A stretch of DNA of 46,595 nucleotides from contig JAUYCY010000163.1 in assembly GCA_030692055.1 (NCBI GenBank), positions 1 through 46,595 of the forward strand, read 5' to 3'. The notes under the pieces are model-generated. The model made no database searches, was not told where the DNA came from, and saw only the letters and a list, made by a program, of their open reading frames with translations. Shown in pieces: positions 1-11,900 of the stretch (positions are counted from its first letter, which is position 1; every line of letters starts with the position of its first letter). The translations under genes and the position numbers were made by a program. This DNA is from Candidatus Omnitrophota bacterium (GTDB lineage: Bacteria > Omnitrophota > Koll11 > Duberdicusellales > 4484-171).

Positions 1-35
1 GATTTTGGGCGCAACCGAATTTACGATAGACGTAA

Positions 36-95
36 CTTCCCGCCTACGAGTTAAGTCTCGGCGGGATCCCGCCGAACGGTAATGTAGGCGGGAAG
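36..95. repeat. Nested palindromic element
   Basis: Outer arms CTTCCCGCCTAC (36-47) and GTAGGCGGGAAG (84-95) are exact reverse complements and enclose a 16-bp palindrome CGGCGGGATCCCGCCG (59-74). It lies in gene-free DNA and could fold into a cruciform or RNA hairpin. It looks like one of the GC-rich dispersed palindromes seen elsewhere in the window, not a terminator, because no T-run follows. Confidence 0.6.
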
Positions 96-127
96 CAGCG
101 CATCCATTCACCGTATGACGATATTTA

Positions 128-143
128 GTTTCCACGTGGAATC
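128..143. promoter_or_regulatory. parS-like site 1
   Basis: GTTTCCACGTGGAATC, a near-palindrome around CACGTG. The bacterial ParB-binding parS consensus is TGTTTCACGTGAAACA, and this motif keeps the CACGTG core and the GTTTC half-site start. Two further copies follow within 520 bp beside the origin genes, where parS sites are expected. ParB itself is not in the window. Confidence 0.55.
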
Positions 144-440
144 CAGTGAAAAATGAAGCCTTCCATAGCTCCCTGCCTGCCGGCAGGCTCGGGGCAAAGC
201 CCGAGGTTTCAGCATGGCTAATACTGAGCGACGCACCATATAGTCCCTGCCTATCGGCAGACAGGCGTCCCCCCGCGACACGTCGGGACGGTTTTTTGAG
301 CACCTTAATACGATATTAAGCGAAATCCCGACATCATCGGGAAGCGGCCGTGAATGTATAAATCACCTTATAAGCTAAACTGCGGCCTTAAAAAGCAAAC
401 CCAGAAGTTGCCCTTCGGGCGCTTTTGCTAACGCAAAAGT

Positions 441-549
441 GGGACTGTTGCGAAATGCTCTTTTTAGCAAATTCATTGCTAAAAAACCCTTGAAAAATAA
501 GGCTATTTTTTTGCAAAAATTCCAAAATTTGCCATTTAGCGACAGCGCC
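441..549. mobile_element. MITE-like element with 5-bp target duplication
   Basis: A 109-bp non-coding element. The left end reads GGGACTGTTGCGAAATG and the reverse complement of the right end reads GGCGCTGTCGCTAAATG, imperfect terminal inverted repeats. The same 5 bp, AAAGT, flanks it on both sides (436-440 and 550-554), as expected for a target-site duplication. The interior contains a hairpin (TTTTTAGCAA/TTGCTAAAAA type) and no gene. It was probably mobilised in trans by a full IS with similar ends; a similar end appears at 46468. Confidence 0.6.
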
Positions 550-566
550 AAAGTTAGGTTTATGTG

Positions 567-582
567 GTTTCCACGTGGAAAC
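567..582. promoter_or_regulatory. parS-like site 2 (perfect palindrome)
   Basis: GTTTCCACGTGGAAAC is a perfect 16-bp palindrome and the best of the three copies near yidC. Position close to dnaA and repetition support a ParB centromere site. The extra C/G pair next to CACGTG differs from the classical consensus, so the cognate ParB may have shifted specificity. Confidence 0.65.
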
Positions 583-645
583 TTCTACAAGACTCGGTAT
601 TGAATTATTGTTTTAACCAATAGACTTTGTGAATATTATGAGATA

Positions 646-661
646 GTTTCCACGTGGAAAT
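646..661. promoter_or_regulatory. parS-like site 3
   Basis: GTTTCCACGTGGAAAT, one mismatch from the perfect palindrome at 567-582 and only 25 bp before the yidC stop codon. The cluster of three suggests an origin-proximal ParB loading region. Confidence 0.6.
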
Positions 662-685
662 CTACTAAATATGGTTTATCTTAGT

Positions 686-2134
686 TTAGGGGTGGTTTAA
701 AACCCCGCCAGAGACGCGCGCACGTCCTACACGCATTTGGTAAGCAAAGCTAAGTAAATTTTGGATTGACCAATAGAGGGTAAGGCTAGCTGGAAAACCA
801 TAAAAAATGACGCCCATAAAAACAGAGAAAAACAATCCCATTGTTTTTTGTTCAGAAGGGGCAGAAGAAGCAGTGACTAGCTTTTGTTGCAATAATCCTA
901 AAATTGCAATAAAAATAGGTAAAATATTTATATAATCAACGGGTGGTGGAAAGGGTAGCTTAAAAGCATGGTCCGGAAGTGATAAATCCTTTATCCATAA
1001 AAAACTGACCCCCTTTAATTCTACAAACCTCAATAAAACCTGATAAAGAGCAATAAACACAGGGAATTGAAGCAACATGGGAAGGCATCCGCCTAGGGGA
1101 TTTATTTTGTATTTTTTATATAACTCTAATGTTTCTTTATTCAATTTCTGAGGATTATCTTTATATTTCTTCCTGAGCTCTTCAACCTCTGGTTGAATTT
1201 CCGCCATCCTTTTCATCGCCTTGGTGCTCTTGGCAGTAAAAGGAAAAAGTAGAGCATAAACAAAGACAGCAAAAAGAACGATGCTGGCTCCCCAGCTCTT
1301 GCTGAGCGAATAAAAAAAGTGGAGGAGCCAAGACAGCCCTGCACCAATGGCGTGGAAGAAACCATAATTTATAATTCCTTGTAAACCATAGGGTTTCAGC
1401 TGATTTTCGATTTGAGGGCCTAAATACAAAGAGGTTTCCGAAGCAGGGGAAACCGATATTAGATAAACGTCATTCTTATTTTTCTTCCAGATTATATTAT
1501 ATGTCCCTTTCAGAAGAGAAATACAAAAATATTTGTCGCGGATGCCGGCGAATTGCACATTTTTAAAAGCAATCTCCGCTTTATCCTTTATGTTTTTAAA
1601 GGTTTTTCTCTGTAAATCGTCATTATAAAAAGAGAACGTTTCTTGATATCCTTGGTCTAACGCATTGTTAGACAATGAGTTAGAAAATAGGACCATTGAT
1701 TCTGCAGCGTAAAATAACTTTATTCTTATAATATCTTTTTGAAAAATAAACTCTTTTCTATCTCCTTTCGGGGATGTAAAAATTATTCTGTCGCTTTGAA
1801 GAGAAGGGGTAAACTCTTTGCTGTCATCCTGTTGGATAAGGCCGATGTTTTTAAATATCAGGTCTTCTCCGTAGGTTTTTGAAGAAATTTTCTTTATGTA
1901 ACCTCCTCTGGAAGAATAAGTTATGTGAAAATTATCTATGGATACGGTGGGTAAATTAGCCTCCTCGTTTATAGTAATTTCTTTTTCTGTTTTTGGTTGC
2001 TCTTTCTGCTGTAGCTCTACGGTTTGTTGAATTATAGGGGATGGGGATTTAGGGAAATAGCGGGAAGCTATAAAGCTGTAACCCATTAAGAATAAAAAGG
2101 TTATAAAAAAAGTCTTTAAAAGTCTTTTTTCCAT
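686..2134 (-). CDS. yidC: Membrane protein insertase YidC
   Basis: YidC inserts and folds inner-membrane proteins, alone or with SecYEG. The 482-residue protein has an N-terminal membrane anchor (about residues 7-25), a periplasmic domain to about residue 255, and the conserved C-terminal insertase core. The core includes the cytoplasmic stretch beginning MAEIQPEVEELRKKYKDNP and the hydrophobic NPLGGCLPMLLQFPVFIALYQ region. The long periplasmic domain is the Gram-negative type and supports a diderm host. It is last in a leftward rpmH-yidD-yidC cluster; its ATG overlaps the yidD stop by one base (TAATG), indicating coupled translation. Identification is secure. Confidence 0.97.
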   Translation of the reverse strand: MEKRLLKTFFITFLFLMGYSFIASRYFPKSPSPIIQQTVELQQKEQPKTEKEITINEEANLPTVSIDNFHITYSSRGGYIKKISSKTYGEDLIFKNIGLIQQDDSKEFTPSLQSDRIIFTSPKGDRKEFIFQKDIIRIKLFYAAESMVLFSNSLSNNALDQGYQETFSFYNDDLQRKTFKNIKDKAEIAFKNVQFAGIRDKYFCISLLKGTYNIIWKKNKNDVYLISVSPASETSLYLGPQIENQLKPYGLQGIINYGFFHAIGAGLSWLLHFFYSLSKSWGASIVLFAVFVYALLFPFTAKSTKAMKRMAEIQPEVEELRKKYKDNPQKLNKETLELYKKYKINPLGGCLPMLLQFPVFIALYQVLLRFVELKGVSFLWIKDLSLPDHAFKLPFPPPVDYINILPIFIAILGLLQQKLVTASSAPSEQKTMGLFFSVFMGVIFYGFPASLTLYWSIQNLLSFAYQMRVGRARVSGGVLNHP

Positions 2135-2340
2135 TATTTTAAAGGATCATACCCACCCTGCGTTAGGGGGTGGCAACGTAAAATACGTAGAATCGAGAGC
2201 CTAAAAGCTTTGGGGAAAGAGCAGCGCTTAAATGCCTCCTTGGCATAGCACGAGCAAGTAGGTATATATATGCACTGCGAAGGAAAGAGAAAGGACACCT
2301 TTTGGTAAAAGGAAATCAGCCAGATTGCTATATTATTCAT
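2134..2340 (-). CDS. yidD: Membrane protein insertion efficiency factor YidD
   Basis: A 68-residue member of the YidD/UPF0161 family, small membrane-associated proteins thought to assist YidC-dependent insertion. It carries the family features: an N-terminal amphipathic [11 protein letters not shown] segment, the cysteine-containing [11 protein letters not shown] motif and a C-terminal [10 protein letters not shown] motif. It lies between rpmH and yidC; its start overlaps the rpmH stop (ATGA) and its stop overlaps the yidC start. The usual partner rnpA is missing from this cluster. Confidence 0.93.
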   Translation of the reverse strand: MNNIAIWLISFYQKVSFLFPSQCIYIPTCSCYAKEAFKRCSFPKAFRLSILRILRCHPLTQGGYDPLK

Positions 2341-2474
2341 ACAGTAAGTCTTTTTCTTCCTTTTTTTCTTCTTCTACTTAAAACCTTTCTGCCGCTTTTT
2401 GTAGCCATCCTGGCACGAAAACCACATTGCCTTTTACCTTTAATTTTAGTAGGGGTTTTAAGGTTTTTTTTCAT
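2337..2474 (-). CDS. rpmH: 50S ribosomal protein L34
   Basis: Reading the minus strand from the ATG at 2474 gives a 45-residue, very basic protein with [15 protein letters not shown] in the middle and a KGRKRLTV end, which is diagnostic for L34 of the large ribosomal subunit. The N-terminus ([16 protein letters not shown]) is more divergent than usual. The stop overlaps the yidD start, so rnpA, normally between rpmH and yidD, is absent. The gene is short and easily missed by length-limited gene calling. Confidence 0.95.
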   Translation of the reverse strand: MKKNLKTPTKIKGKRQCGFRARMATKSGRKVLSRRRKKGRKRLTV

Positions 2475-2784
2475 GAACGCACCTCTTAAAAATTTTCCGC
2501 TTTCCTAGTTTATTCTCTCTCGGTGAATACCCCGTGGCTTGCCACGGGGATGAAGCCGAACTCGTAAACGTAGTTGACCTCATTCTAAGGCAATGAATGA
2601 ACCAGTGATAATATTAGTATAGAACATACTCCGCTCACTTGCCGCGGAGACTGGTTGATTATTATGGCCGCGTGAAAACCTGACTCTGCTTTGGATTTTT
2701 CTAAAGGTAAAAGATTTTAACACAACTTATTTACGTGTCAACTATATTTAATAAATCCACAGATTAACACAGATGAATATTACA

Positions 2785-2804
2785 CCTGCCTGCCGGCAGG
2801 CAGG
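2785..2804. repeat. 20-bp GC palindrome
   Basis: CCTGCCTGCCGGCAGGCAGG, a perfect 20-bp palindrome sitting inside a CACAGAT-type repeat. The identical 20-mer recurs at 14867-14886, again inside the same repeat type, and degenerate relatives occur near 171-188, 25600-25618 and 27252-27293. Confidence 0.8.
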
Positions 2805-2967
2805 GATGAGCACAGATATTATTAAATAGTTAGTTTTTAAGGAAAATGTAATTTTGTATTTTTTAAATAGACTGCCAGCCAGTGGGGATTAGCGCCAATT
2901 CGTGTTAAGAAAATGTTTGCAAAGAAATTTTATTGCGGTATAATCTGTTTCGCCTTTCGAAGGTAAT

Positions 2968-2996
2968 TGTGAATAAGCTGTGAGTTTTGTGAATAT
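2968..2996 (+). promoter_or_regulatory. DnaA-box-like nonamers upstream of dnaA
   Basis: TGTGAATAA at 2968-2976 is the reverse complement of TTATTCACA and fits TTATNCACA; TGTGAATAT at 2988-2996 differs at one base. Exact copies also occur at 4417-4425 (end of dnaA) and 4462-4470 (dnaA-dnaN spacer), so boxes flank dnaA on both sides. They may serve replication initiation, dnaA autoregulation, or both. Confidence 0.5.
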
Positions 2997-3122
2997 ACTG
3001 TCGACTCGTCCAGCCTACCCCAGCCCATCCGACAAGTTTGGGATCAGTCCTGAGTGGCTTGTGGTGAGCATGGTCGAACCAAATCGAAAGGTTGAGTGAA
3101 ATCTAAGGGTTGGTTGTGCGCT

Positions 3123-4451
3123 ATGGAAAAAATTTGGCTAGCCGGCAGAGACCAATTAAAGGTAATTTTAGGAGAAACTTCGTTTGATACCTGGATTAAC
3201 CCTTTAAAATACAAAAAAATCGAGGGTTTATCTCTATTCCTAGAGGCTCCTGACGGTTTTTTTAAAAACTGGGTGGAAACAACATATCTTACGCAGATTA
3301 AACAAGCCCTTAAAGAAGTCACCCAAAAAGACTTTGAGGTTACCTTTGAAGTTAATCCTAATCTTTTGAAACGAGTAACTAACAAAATTTTTAAAACCAT
3401 TGGGGAAAGCTTCCAGGAGGAACCGCAAGACTCTTTACGCCTAAACTCCCGTTTCACTTTTGATAATTTTATTGTCGGTGCCTCTAATAGGATGGCCCAT
3501 GCTGCTTCTTTGGCTGTTGCTAGCGCGCCGGGTAAATCTTATAATCCGCTCTTTATTTATGGAGGAGTGGGCCTTGGTAAAACACACCTTATGCAAGCGA
3601 TCGCAAACCACGCTCTTGGCCAGAACCCTCAAGCTAAAATAAAGTATATCTCTTCGGAAAAATTCACCAATGAATTGATTTTGTCGATTCAAAACCGCGC
3701 CACGGAAAAGTTTCGCCAAAAATATCGCAACATCGATATACTGCTTATTGATGATATCCAGTTTTTGGCCGGCAAGGAAGCTTCCCAAGAGGAGTTTTTC
3801 CATACTTTTAACGTTCTTTACGACTACCACAAACAAATTGTGGTTTCTTCCGACAGGCCCCCTAAAGAAATTCCCAGGTTAGAGGAAAGGTTGGTTTCCC
3901 GTTTTAGTTGGGGGTTGGTGGTAGACATACAGCCTCCGGATTTTGAAACCAGGGTGGCGATTTTAAACAAAAAACTCGAAAAAGACCCCATTAAAATTGA
4001 CAAGGAAGTCATTGATTTTATTGCTAAGCATATCGCAAGTAACATACGGGAGTTGGAGGGCGCACTAATTAGAATTATCGCCTATTCGTTGATTGAAAAC
4101 AAACCCGTAAGCTTAGATCTTGCAAGGGATATTTTAAAAGACATGGTAAAAGAAATCCGTAAAAGAGTAACACCTGAAATGGTTTTAGAAAAGGTGGCGG
4201 GCTATTTCAGTTTGTCGCGGGAAGACTTAAAGGGTGGTAAGCGCAGCAAGAATATTGTTTTGCCAAGACAGGTTGCTATGTACCTTATACGCGAACTTAC
4301 GGATTTGTCTTTGCCGGAAATTGGTGGTTTTTTGGGTGCGAAACACCACACCACCATTCTTTATGCCCATAAAAAACTAAAAGCCGCCTTGCAAAAAAAC
4401 GAGAAGCTTAATTTAATTATTCACAGCATTAGACAGGAAATTAATAGTTAG
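3123..4451 (+). CDS. dnaA: Chromosomal replication initiator DnaA
   Basis: DnaA binds origin boxes, oligomerises with ATP and opens the DNA for helicase loading. Visible parts are the N-terminal DnaB-interaction domain ([21 protein letters not shown]), the AAA+ Walker [10 protein letters not shown] near residue 150, Walker B LLIDDIQF, and the C-terminal DNA-binding helix-turn-helix ending [19 protein letters not shown]. The frame is open from a GTG at 3096, but homologues begin at MEKIW, so I choose the ATG at 3123 (442 residues). It heads dnaA-dnaN-DUF721-gyrB-gyrA. DnaA-box-like sites upstream and at its 3' end suggest autoregulation. Confidence 0.97.
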   Translation: MEKIWLAGRDQLKVILGETSFDTWINPLKYKKIEGLSLFLEAPDGFFKNWVETTYLTQIKQALKEVTQKDFEVTFEVNPNLLKRVTNKIFKTIGESFQEEPQDSLRLNSRFTFDNFIVGASNRMAHAASLAVASAPGKSYNPLFIYGGVGLGKTHLMQAIANHALGQNPQAKIKYISSEKFTNELILSIQNRATEKFRQKYRNIDILLIDDIQFLAGKEASQEEFFHTFNVLYDYHKQIVVSSDRPPKEIPRLEERLVSRFSWGLVVDIQPPDFETRVAILNKKLEKDPIKIDKEVIDFIAKHIASNIRELEGALIRIIAYSLIENKPVSLDLARDILKDMVKEIRKRVTPEMVLEKVAGYFSLSREDLKGGKRSKNIVLPRQVAMYLIRELTDLSLPEIGGFLGAKHHTTILYAHKKLKAALQKNEKLNLIIHSIRQEINS

Positions 4452-4470
4452 TGTTTTTTTGTGTGAATAA
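4417..4470. promoter_or_regulatory. DnaA-box-like nonamers at the dnaA 3' end
   Basis: TTATTCACA at 4417-4425 lies inside the last dnaA codons and TGTGAATAA, its reverse complement, at 4462-4470 in the spacer before dnaN. Both fit TTATNCACA with N=T. The AT-rich dnaA-dnaN spacer is a common oriC position, so this is a second origin candidate beside the upstream spacer. Confidence 0.45.
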
Positions 4471-4548
4471 AATACTGGTTTTTATTTTTATTTTTGGTAC
4501 AATTGTTCTCTTTAAACAGTTTCCACAGACACTATTAATTCTACTGCT

Positions 4549-5646
4549 ATGAAATTTACTATTAATAAAGAAGTGTTATTAGAAAGCCTGCAAAAGGTTT
4601 TGGGTCCAACCACCACCAAACAAAACTTCCCTATATTAAATAGTGTTTTAATTACCTCTATAGATAACAAAATAAAACTTGTTGCTACCGATCTGGATGT
4701 AACAGTTGTATCTTTTCAGGAAGCCGACGTTGCCGCAAAAGGCAAAACCGCAATCCCCATGAAAAGATTTATATCTATCGTCAGGGAGCTGCCCTCGCAA
4801 AACATAACCATAGAGCTAATCAAAAATAACCTTTTAATAAAATGTGAAAAAATTGAGTTTAAAATAAACACACTAAACCCAGAAGAATTTCCTCAAACTG
4901 AAGAGGAAAGAGAAGTATCTCTTATAAAAATAAACAGCGCGATTCTAGAAGAAGCGATTAGGCTAACTTCTTTTTGTGTGGGGTATGAAGATGTGAACTA
5001 TGTGTTAAACGGTATATTTTTTGAGGTGTTTGAGGAAGAGATAAGGTTGGTTTCTACTGACGGCAAAAGGTTATCGTTCACAAAAAGAAAACTTCCCCCA
5101 AATCAACCAGCGGTTAAAACAAAACTATCCTTTATCTTACCAATAAAAGCCACAAACGAACTATATAAACTAATAAAAGAAAAAGAAGGGGAGTTATTCC
5201 TATTTGTAAAAGAAAACAAGATTGGTTTTGATTTTAAAGACACCCAGTTTATAGCCCGGCCAATAGAGGGGGAATTTCCTGACTACTCGCAATACATTCC
5301 CAATGAAAACAAAGATAAACTGGTTATAAATCGGCAAAATTTTCTTCTTGCGCTTAGGAGGGCGGATTTACTTTCCACGCAGGATTATCAAGGGGTGAAG
5401 CTCGAGCTAAAAAAAGACAGCCTTGTTGTTTCTAAGGCTACACCGCAGCTAGGGGAAGTAAAAGAAGTGGTGGAGGTGCGCTATGCCGGTTCAATCCTAG
5501 AAATTGGATTTAACCCAACATATCTTATAGATGTGTTGAAGAATTTAGATGACGTAGAGGTTAGTTTTGAATTTTTTGGCGCGGATAAACCGGCGGTTTT
5601 GCGCAAAGAAGATTATATCTACCTCGTTCTTCCCATGAAGATATAG
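4549..5646 (+). CDS. dnaN: DNA polymerase III sliding clamp (beta subunit)
   Basis: The beta clamp is a ring-shaped dimer that tethers DNA polymerase III and many repair proteins to DNA. The 365-residue length and three-fold clamp domain layout are normal. Family features are the MKFTINKEVLLESLQKV start, the VSTDGKRLSFTKRKL segment in domain 2, the EFPDYSQYIP stretch, and the C-terminal YLVLPMKI that forms part of the partner-binding pocket. It lies 97 bp after dnaA and 7 bp before the DciA-like gene. Confidence 0.97.
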   Translation: MKFTINKEVLLESLQKVLGPTTTKQNFPILNSVLITSIDNKIKLVATDLDVTVVSFQEADVAAKGKTAIPMKRFISIVRELPSQNITIELIKNNLLIKCEKIEFKINTLNPEEFPQTEEEREVSLIKINSAILEEAIRLTSFCVGYEDVNYVLNGIFFEVFEEEIRLVSTDGKRLSFTKRKLPPNQPAVKTKLSFILPIKATNELYKLIKEKEGELFLFVKENKIGFDFKDTQFIARPIEGEFPDYSQYIPNENKDKLVINRQNFLLALRRADLLSTQDYQGVKLELKKDSLVVSKATPQLGEVKEVVEVRYAGSILEIGFNPTYLIDVLKNLDDVEVSFEFFGADKPAVLRKEDYIYLVLPMKI

Positions 5647-5653
5647 CCCGCCC

Positions 5654-8294
<2,641 letters not shown>

Positions 8295-8316
8295 AAATAA
8301 ATAACGGGAGAGAAAA

Positions 8317-8748
8317 ATGACAAAAATTATTTGTAGTTATACCATAGTGCTGTTTTTTATTTTTTTAGTATTGCCTGTTTCAAACATATTCGCAGATTCA
8401 TATATTGTAACCGGAAACGAAATAATCAAAAAAATTCATCATGACATTATATTGATAAAAGATAAGCATGAAGACCTAAAAGGGTTTGACGAATCTTCTT
8501 TAAATAAAATGCCTAAACACGAAATTATTTCTATTACATATGGTTCTCCTTGGATTAAGACAGGCGAAAAGGAAGGAATTTATATTCATATTGTATATAG
8601 TAAATCGCCGGTTATTTTTAAAACATGGGACTGTGTTCCCACAATATTTTATATACTTGATAAGGATTTATATATTGGATATCTGGTATGGGCAAAGCCG
8701 AAAATAGAAGCAGAATTGATTCAAATAATAGAAAAACATATGCGTTAA
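8317..8748 (+). CDS. Secreted protein of unknown function
   Basis: A 143-residue protein that I do not recognise. It has a clear Sec signal peptide: basic start MTKIICSY, a hydrophobic core to about residue 22 and a likely cleavage after NIFADS. The mature part is a small mixed alpha/beta domain with two cysteines at most. A good ribosome site (cgggag) precedes the ATG. It interrupts the otherwise tight gyrB-gyrA pair, 22 bp after gyrB, and is followed by a 184-bp spacer with hairpins. It was probably inserted into a conserved operon. Confidence 0.75.
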   Translation: MTKIICSYTIVLFFIFLVLPVSNIFADSYIVTGNEIIKKIHHDIILIKDKHEDLKGFDESSLNKMPKHEIISITYGSPWIKTGEKEGIYIHIVYSKSPVIFKTWDCVPTIFYILDKDLYIGYLVWAKPKIEAELIQIIEKHMR

Positions 8749-8932
8749 TTTTATAGCAGTTCACTATAGCAACTTCACAATTTAGCAGTTTAACAATGTA
8801 GGAACGATGTCCGAACAGACGTTCAAAGAGTAACTTCGCTTTGGCGAAGCCAAAGTTTTCTGGCGAAGTTCTTCGAATGCAAAAGTAACAAAGCAAAACC
8901 CTTGAAAAGGGGTTAAGACAAGGTAGAAGCAG
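8749..8932. repeat. Hairpin-rich spacer before gyrA
   Basis: Contains CTTCGCTTTGGCGAAG and a following TGGCGAAGTTCTTCG, which can form alternative short hairpins on the gyrA leader, plus short repeats of the TTTAGCAGTTTAACAATG kind. No promoter or U-rich terminator is convincing. The sequence looks like insertion of dispersed repeats. Confidence 0.4.
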
Positions 8933-11900
8933 ATGCCAGAGCAGAACATTAGAGAAAAAATCTTACCTAGATATCTAGAAGAAGAGATAAAGGATTCTTA
9001 TCTCTCTTACGCGATGAGCGTAATCGTTGGCAGGGCCCTTCCCGACATAAGAGACGGGCTTAAGCCGGTGCAAAGAAGAATCCTTTACGCCATGAATGAT
9101 CTTCATCTGCGTTATAACCAACCCCATAAAAAATGCGCGCGTATCGTAGGAGAATGTTTTGTGAAAGATACGCTTATTTCTGCAAAACGAGGGCTCATTC
9201 CTATCCAGGATATCCGTCGAGGAGATTTTGTTTTTACTCAAACTGGCTTAAAGCGTGTAAGCCAGCTTTATTGCATGCCAAGCCGTCCGCTTATGGAAGT
9301 TATTTTGGCAAACGGTCTTAGTAATATAGTGACCACTTCGCAAAAATTTAAAGTATTTACCAAAGATTTGCGATTTGTTTTCAAGGAGGCAAAGGAATTG
9401 CGGGCGGAGGATCACATTGTTTTAAAGGCTGCCTACCCCGGTGCTTCCAAGTATATAAAAACTGCCGGTATCGTTATAAATGAGAACGTAGGTTATCTTT
9501 TGGGTTTGCTTATGTCTGATGGATGGGTGGAAAAAGATAATAAAAGAGGATACCATCGTTTAGGTTTTTGCGCGCAAGACCTAAGCACTCTAGAAAAAAT
9601 AAAGGACATACTTAAATCCGAATTTAATATAGACGAAAACATATTAAAGAAGCCGGAAGTTTATTATTTAAGAATAAACAAAACGCAACTTAATGCAAAA
9701 TTAATAAAAACATTTGTTTTGGGAAACCTATCCGCAGAGAATAAATTTATACCCAAGGAAATTTTTCGTTCTCCTTCCACGGTTATCTACGCATTTTTGT
9801 CTGGGTTGATTGAGGGTGACGGTAGTGTTCATAAAAATAAGCAATGCCTGAATTATTCCTCCGTTTCCAAAAAGCTTATTTCTCAACTGCAGGTGCTGTT
9901 TTTTAGCCTCGGATTAATTTCTGCCCGCTACCGTGCGGAAGCTAAACCTCATAAGCTAAAAGGCAAATGGATAAAGACAAACTTTCCGTGTTTTTCTCTG
10001 GAAATTTCCGGAAAGAACTTCAAAAAATTAGCAGAAGGTTTACAGTTGGTTTCTTCCAAAAAAGAACGCCTGGCAAAACAAACATATAGACGATTGCTTC
10101 CTTTCAAGTACGACGCCATTCCCTTTTTAGGGCAAGCATTGTTTGAAGAATTTAGCAACAAGCATTTAGGCGGAGGCTGGTATTACGATGCTATTAATAA
10201 AGAGAAGTTTCGTTTAGGAATAAAATATGTAAATGGCACAAAAATACGTTATGCGAGCGATTTGTTAGATACGATAAAAGTATATAAAACAACAATAGAA
10301 AAATTAAATATTCTAGAAAAAGCTAAACGAATAAATTCAAAATACATACCGCTTTTAAAAGAAATTTTAGAAGAAAACCTTTATTTTATCCCAGTAAAAG
10401 AAATAAGAGAGGCCGGAAGCGATTTTACTTATGATATTGAAGTTGAAGACGACCATGAATTTATTGCCAATGGAATGCTTTCTCATAATTGTCTTGGAAA
10501 ATACCATCCGCATGGCGACATTGCTGTTTACGATGCCCTGGTACGTATGGCGCAGGATTTTTCGCTGCGCTATCCGCTCATTGACGGCCAAGGGAATTTC
10601 GGTTCTATAGATGGCGACCCCGCGGCAGCAATGCGTTACTCCGAAGCACGCATGTCGCACATTGCCGATTATATTTTGCAAGACATAGACAGAGATACGG
10701 TTAAATTCTTTCCTAACTTTGACAATTCTTTAACCGAACCGGAAGTATTACCTTCGATTTTGCCCAACCTTTTAATTAATGGAGCAAGTGGAATTGCCGT
10801 AGGTATGGCTACCAACATGCCATCGCACAATCTAGGAGAGGTGTGCGATGCGCTTAGTTATTTGTTAGATAATCCCGGCGCATCAATAAAAGAATTGCAC
10901 CGCCACATCAAGGGCCCGGATTTTCCCACCGGCGGCATAATTTGCAGCAAGGGCGATCTTCTAAAAATGTATGAAGAGGGAAGGGGAAAGCTAATACTGC
11001 GAGCAAAATCCACTATCGAGCATGAAAAAGGAAGGTCTCAGATTATCATCACCGAGATTCCTTATCAGCTTAACAAAACCAACCTCATCGAATCCATTGC
11101 CAACCTAATTACCGATAAAAGAATAGAAGGCGTATCAGACTTAAGAGACGAGTCTAACAAAGAGGGCATACGTATAGTGTTGGAGCTCAAAAGAGATGTT
11201 GAGTCTCAGATCATACTTAACCAGCTTTATAAGCACACCAACTTAGAAACAACTTTCGGCGCAATTTTCCTTGCCCTTGTCAACAGGCGGCCCGTAATTT
11301 TAAGCCTTAAGGAAATGCTTGCGCACCACATAAGCTTTAGGAAAGAAGTTATTGTGCGCAGAACCAAGTTTGAGCTAGATAAAGCTCAAAAGCGAGCGCA
11401 CATTTTAGAGGGGTTGAAAATCGCGCTTAAGTTTTTAGATAAAGTAGTTGAGCTTATAAAAAAATCCAAAAGTCCCCAGGAAGCCAAAGAAGCGCTGATG
11501 AAGAAGTTCTCTTTATCGGAAATACAAGCGCAAGCAATTTTAGAAATGCAGCTAGTGAGGCTGTGCGCGCTTGAGCGGGAAAAGATAGACAAAGAGTATT
11601 TAGAGCTGCTTAAACAAATAGAGATTTACAATTTTATACTTTCTTCCGAGAAAAAGCAGGAAGAACTTATTAAAGAAGAGCTTAAGAGCTTAAAAGAGCA
11701 ATTTGCAGATGAGCGGCGCACAGAAATTGTTGCCCAGAAAGAAGAAATTGAAATAGAGGATTTAATTGTGGAAGAAGACATGGTTATTGCTATTACTGTT
11801 TCAGGATATATTAAGAGGCAGCCCATAACAAGCTATAGGCAGCAAAAGCGAGGAGGGCGGGGGGTTACGGCAATTACTACCGCAGAAGAAGATTTTGTAG

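Larger units (their letters stand above)
1..685. other. Gene-free origin-proximal region
   Basis: No credible coding sequence on either strand. The stretch holds a nested palindrome (36-95), GC-rich palindromes of the CTGCCGGCAG type near 170-270, three parS-like sites and a MITE-like element. The genes normally next to yidC in this orientation (jag, mnmE, mnmG, rsmG, parA, parB) are not seen, so any such genes lie outside the window. Confidence 0.6.
2475..3122. other. Origin-like spacer between rpmH and dnaA
   Basis: A gene-free stretch between the divergent rpmH and dnaA genes. It contains hairpins CCCCGTGG/CCACGGGG (2531-2550) and CTCCGC/GCGGAG (about 2628-2650), a CACAGATTAACACAGATGA-type repeat holding a 20-bp palindrome, and AT-rich DNA around 2700-2780 and 2820-2960. 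DnaA-box-like nonamers lie near 2968-2996. Location and content fit oriC or its dnaA-side half, but no DUE trio or box array can be proven by eye. Confidence 0.5.

Noticed and set aside
2302..2508. Plus-strand frame of 68 codons opposite rpmH
   Set aside because: It is the antisense shadow of rpmH and yidD; the minus strand encodes an unmistakable L34.
3096..3122. GTG start of dnaA at 3096
   Set aside because: The extra nine residues have no counterpart in DnaA proteins and lie in a repeat-like GTCGAACC region.
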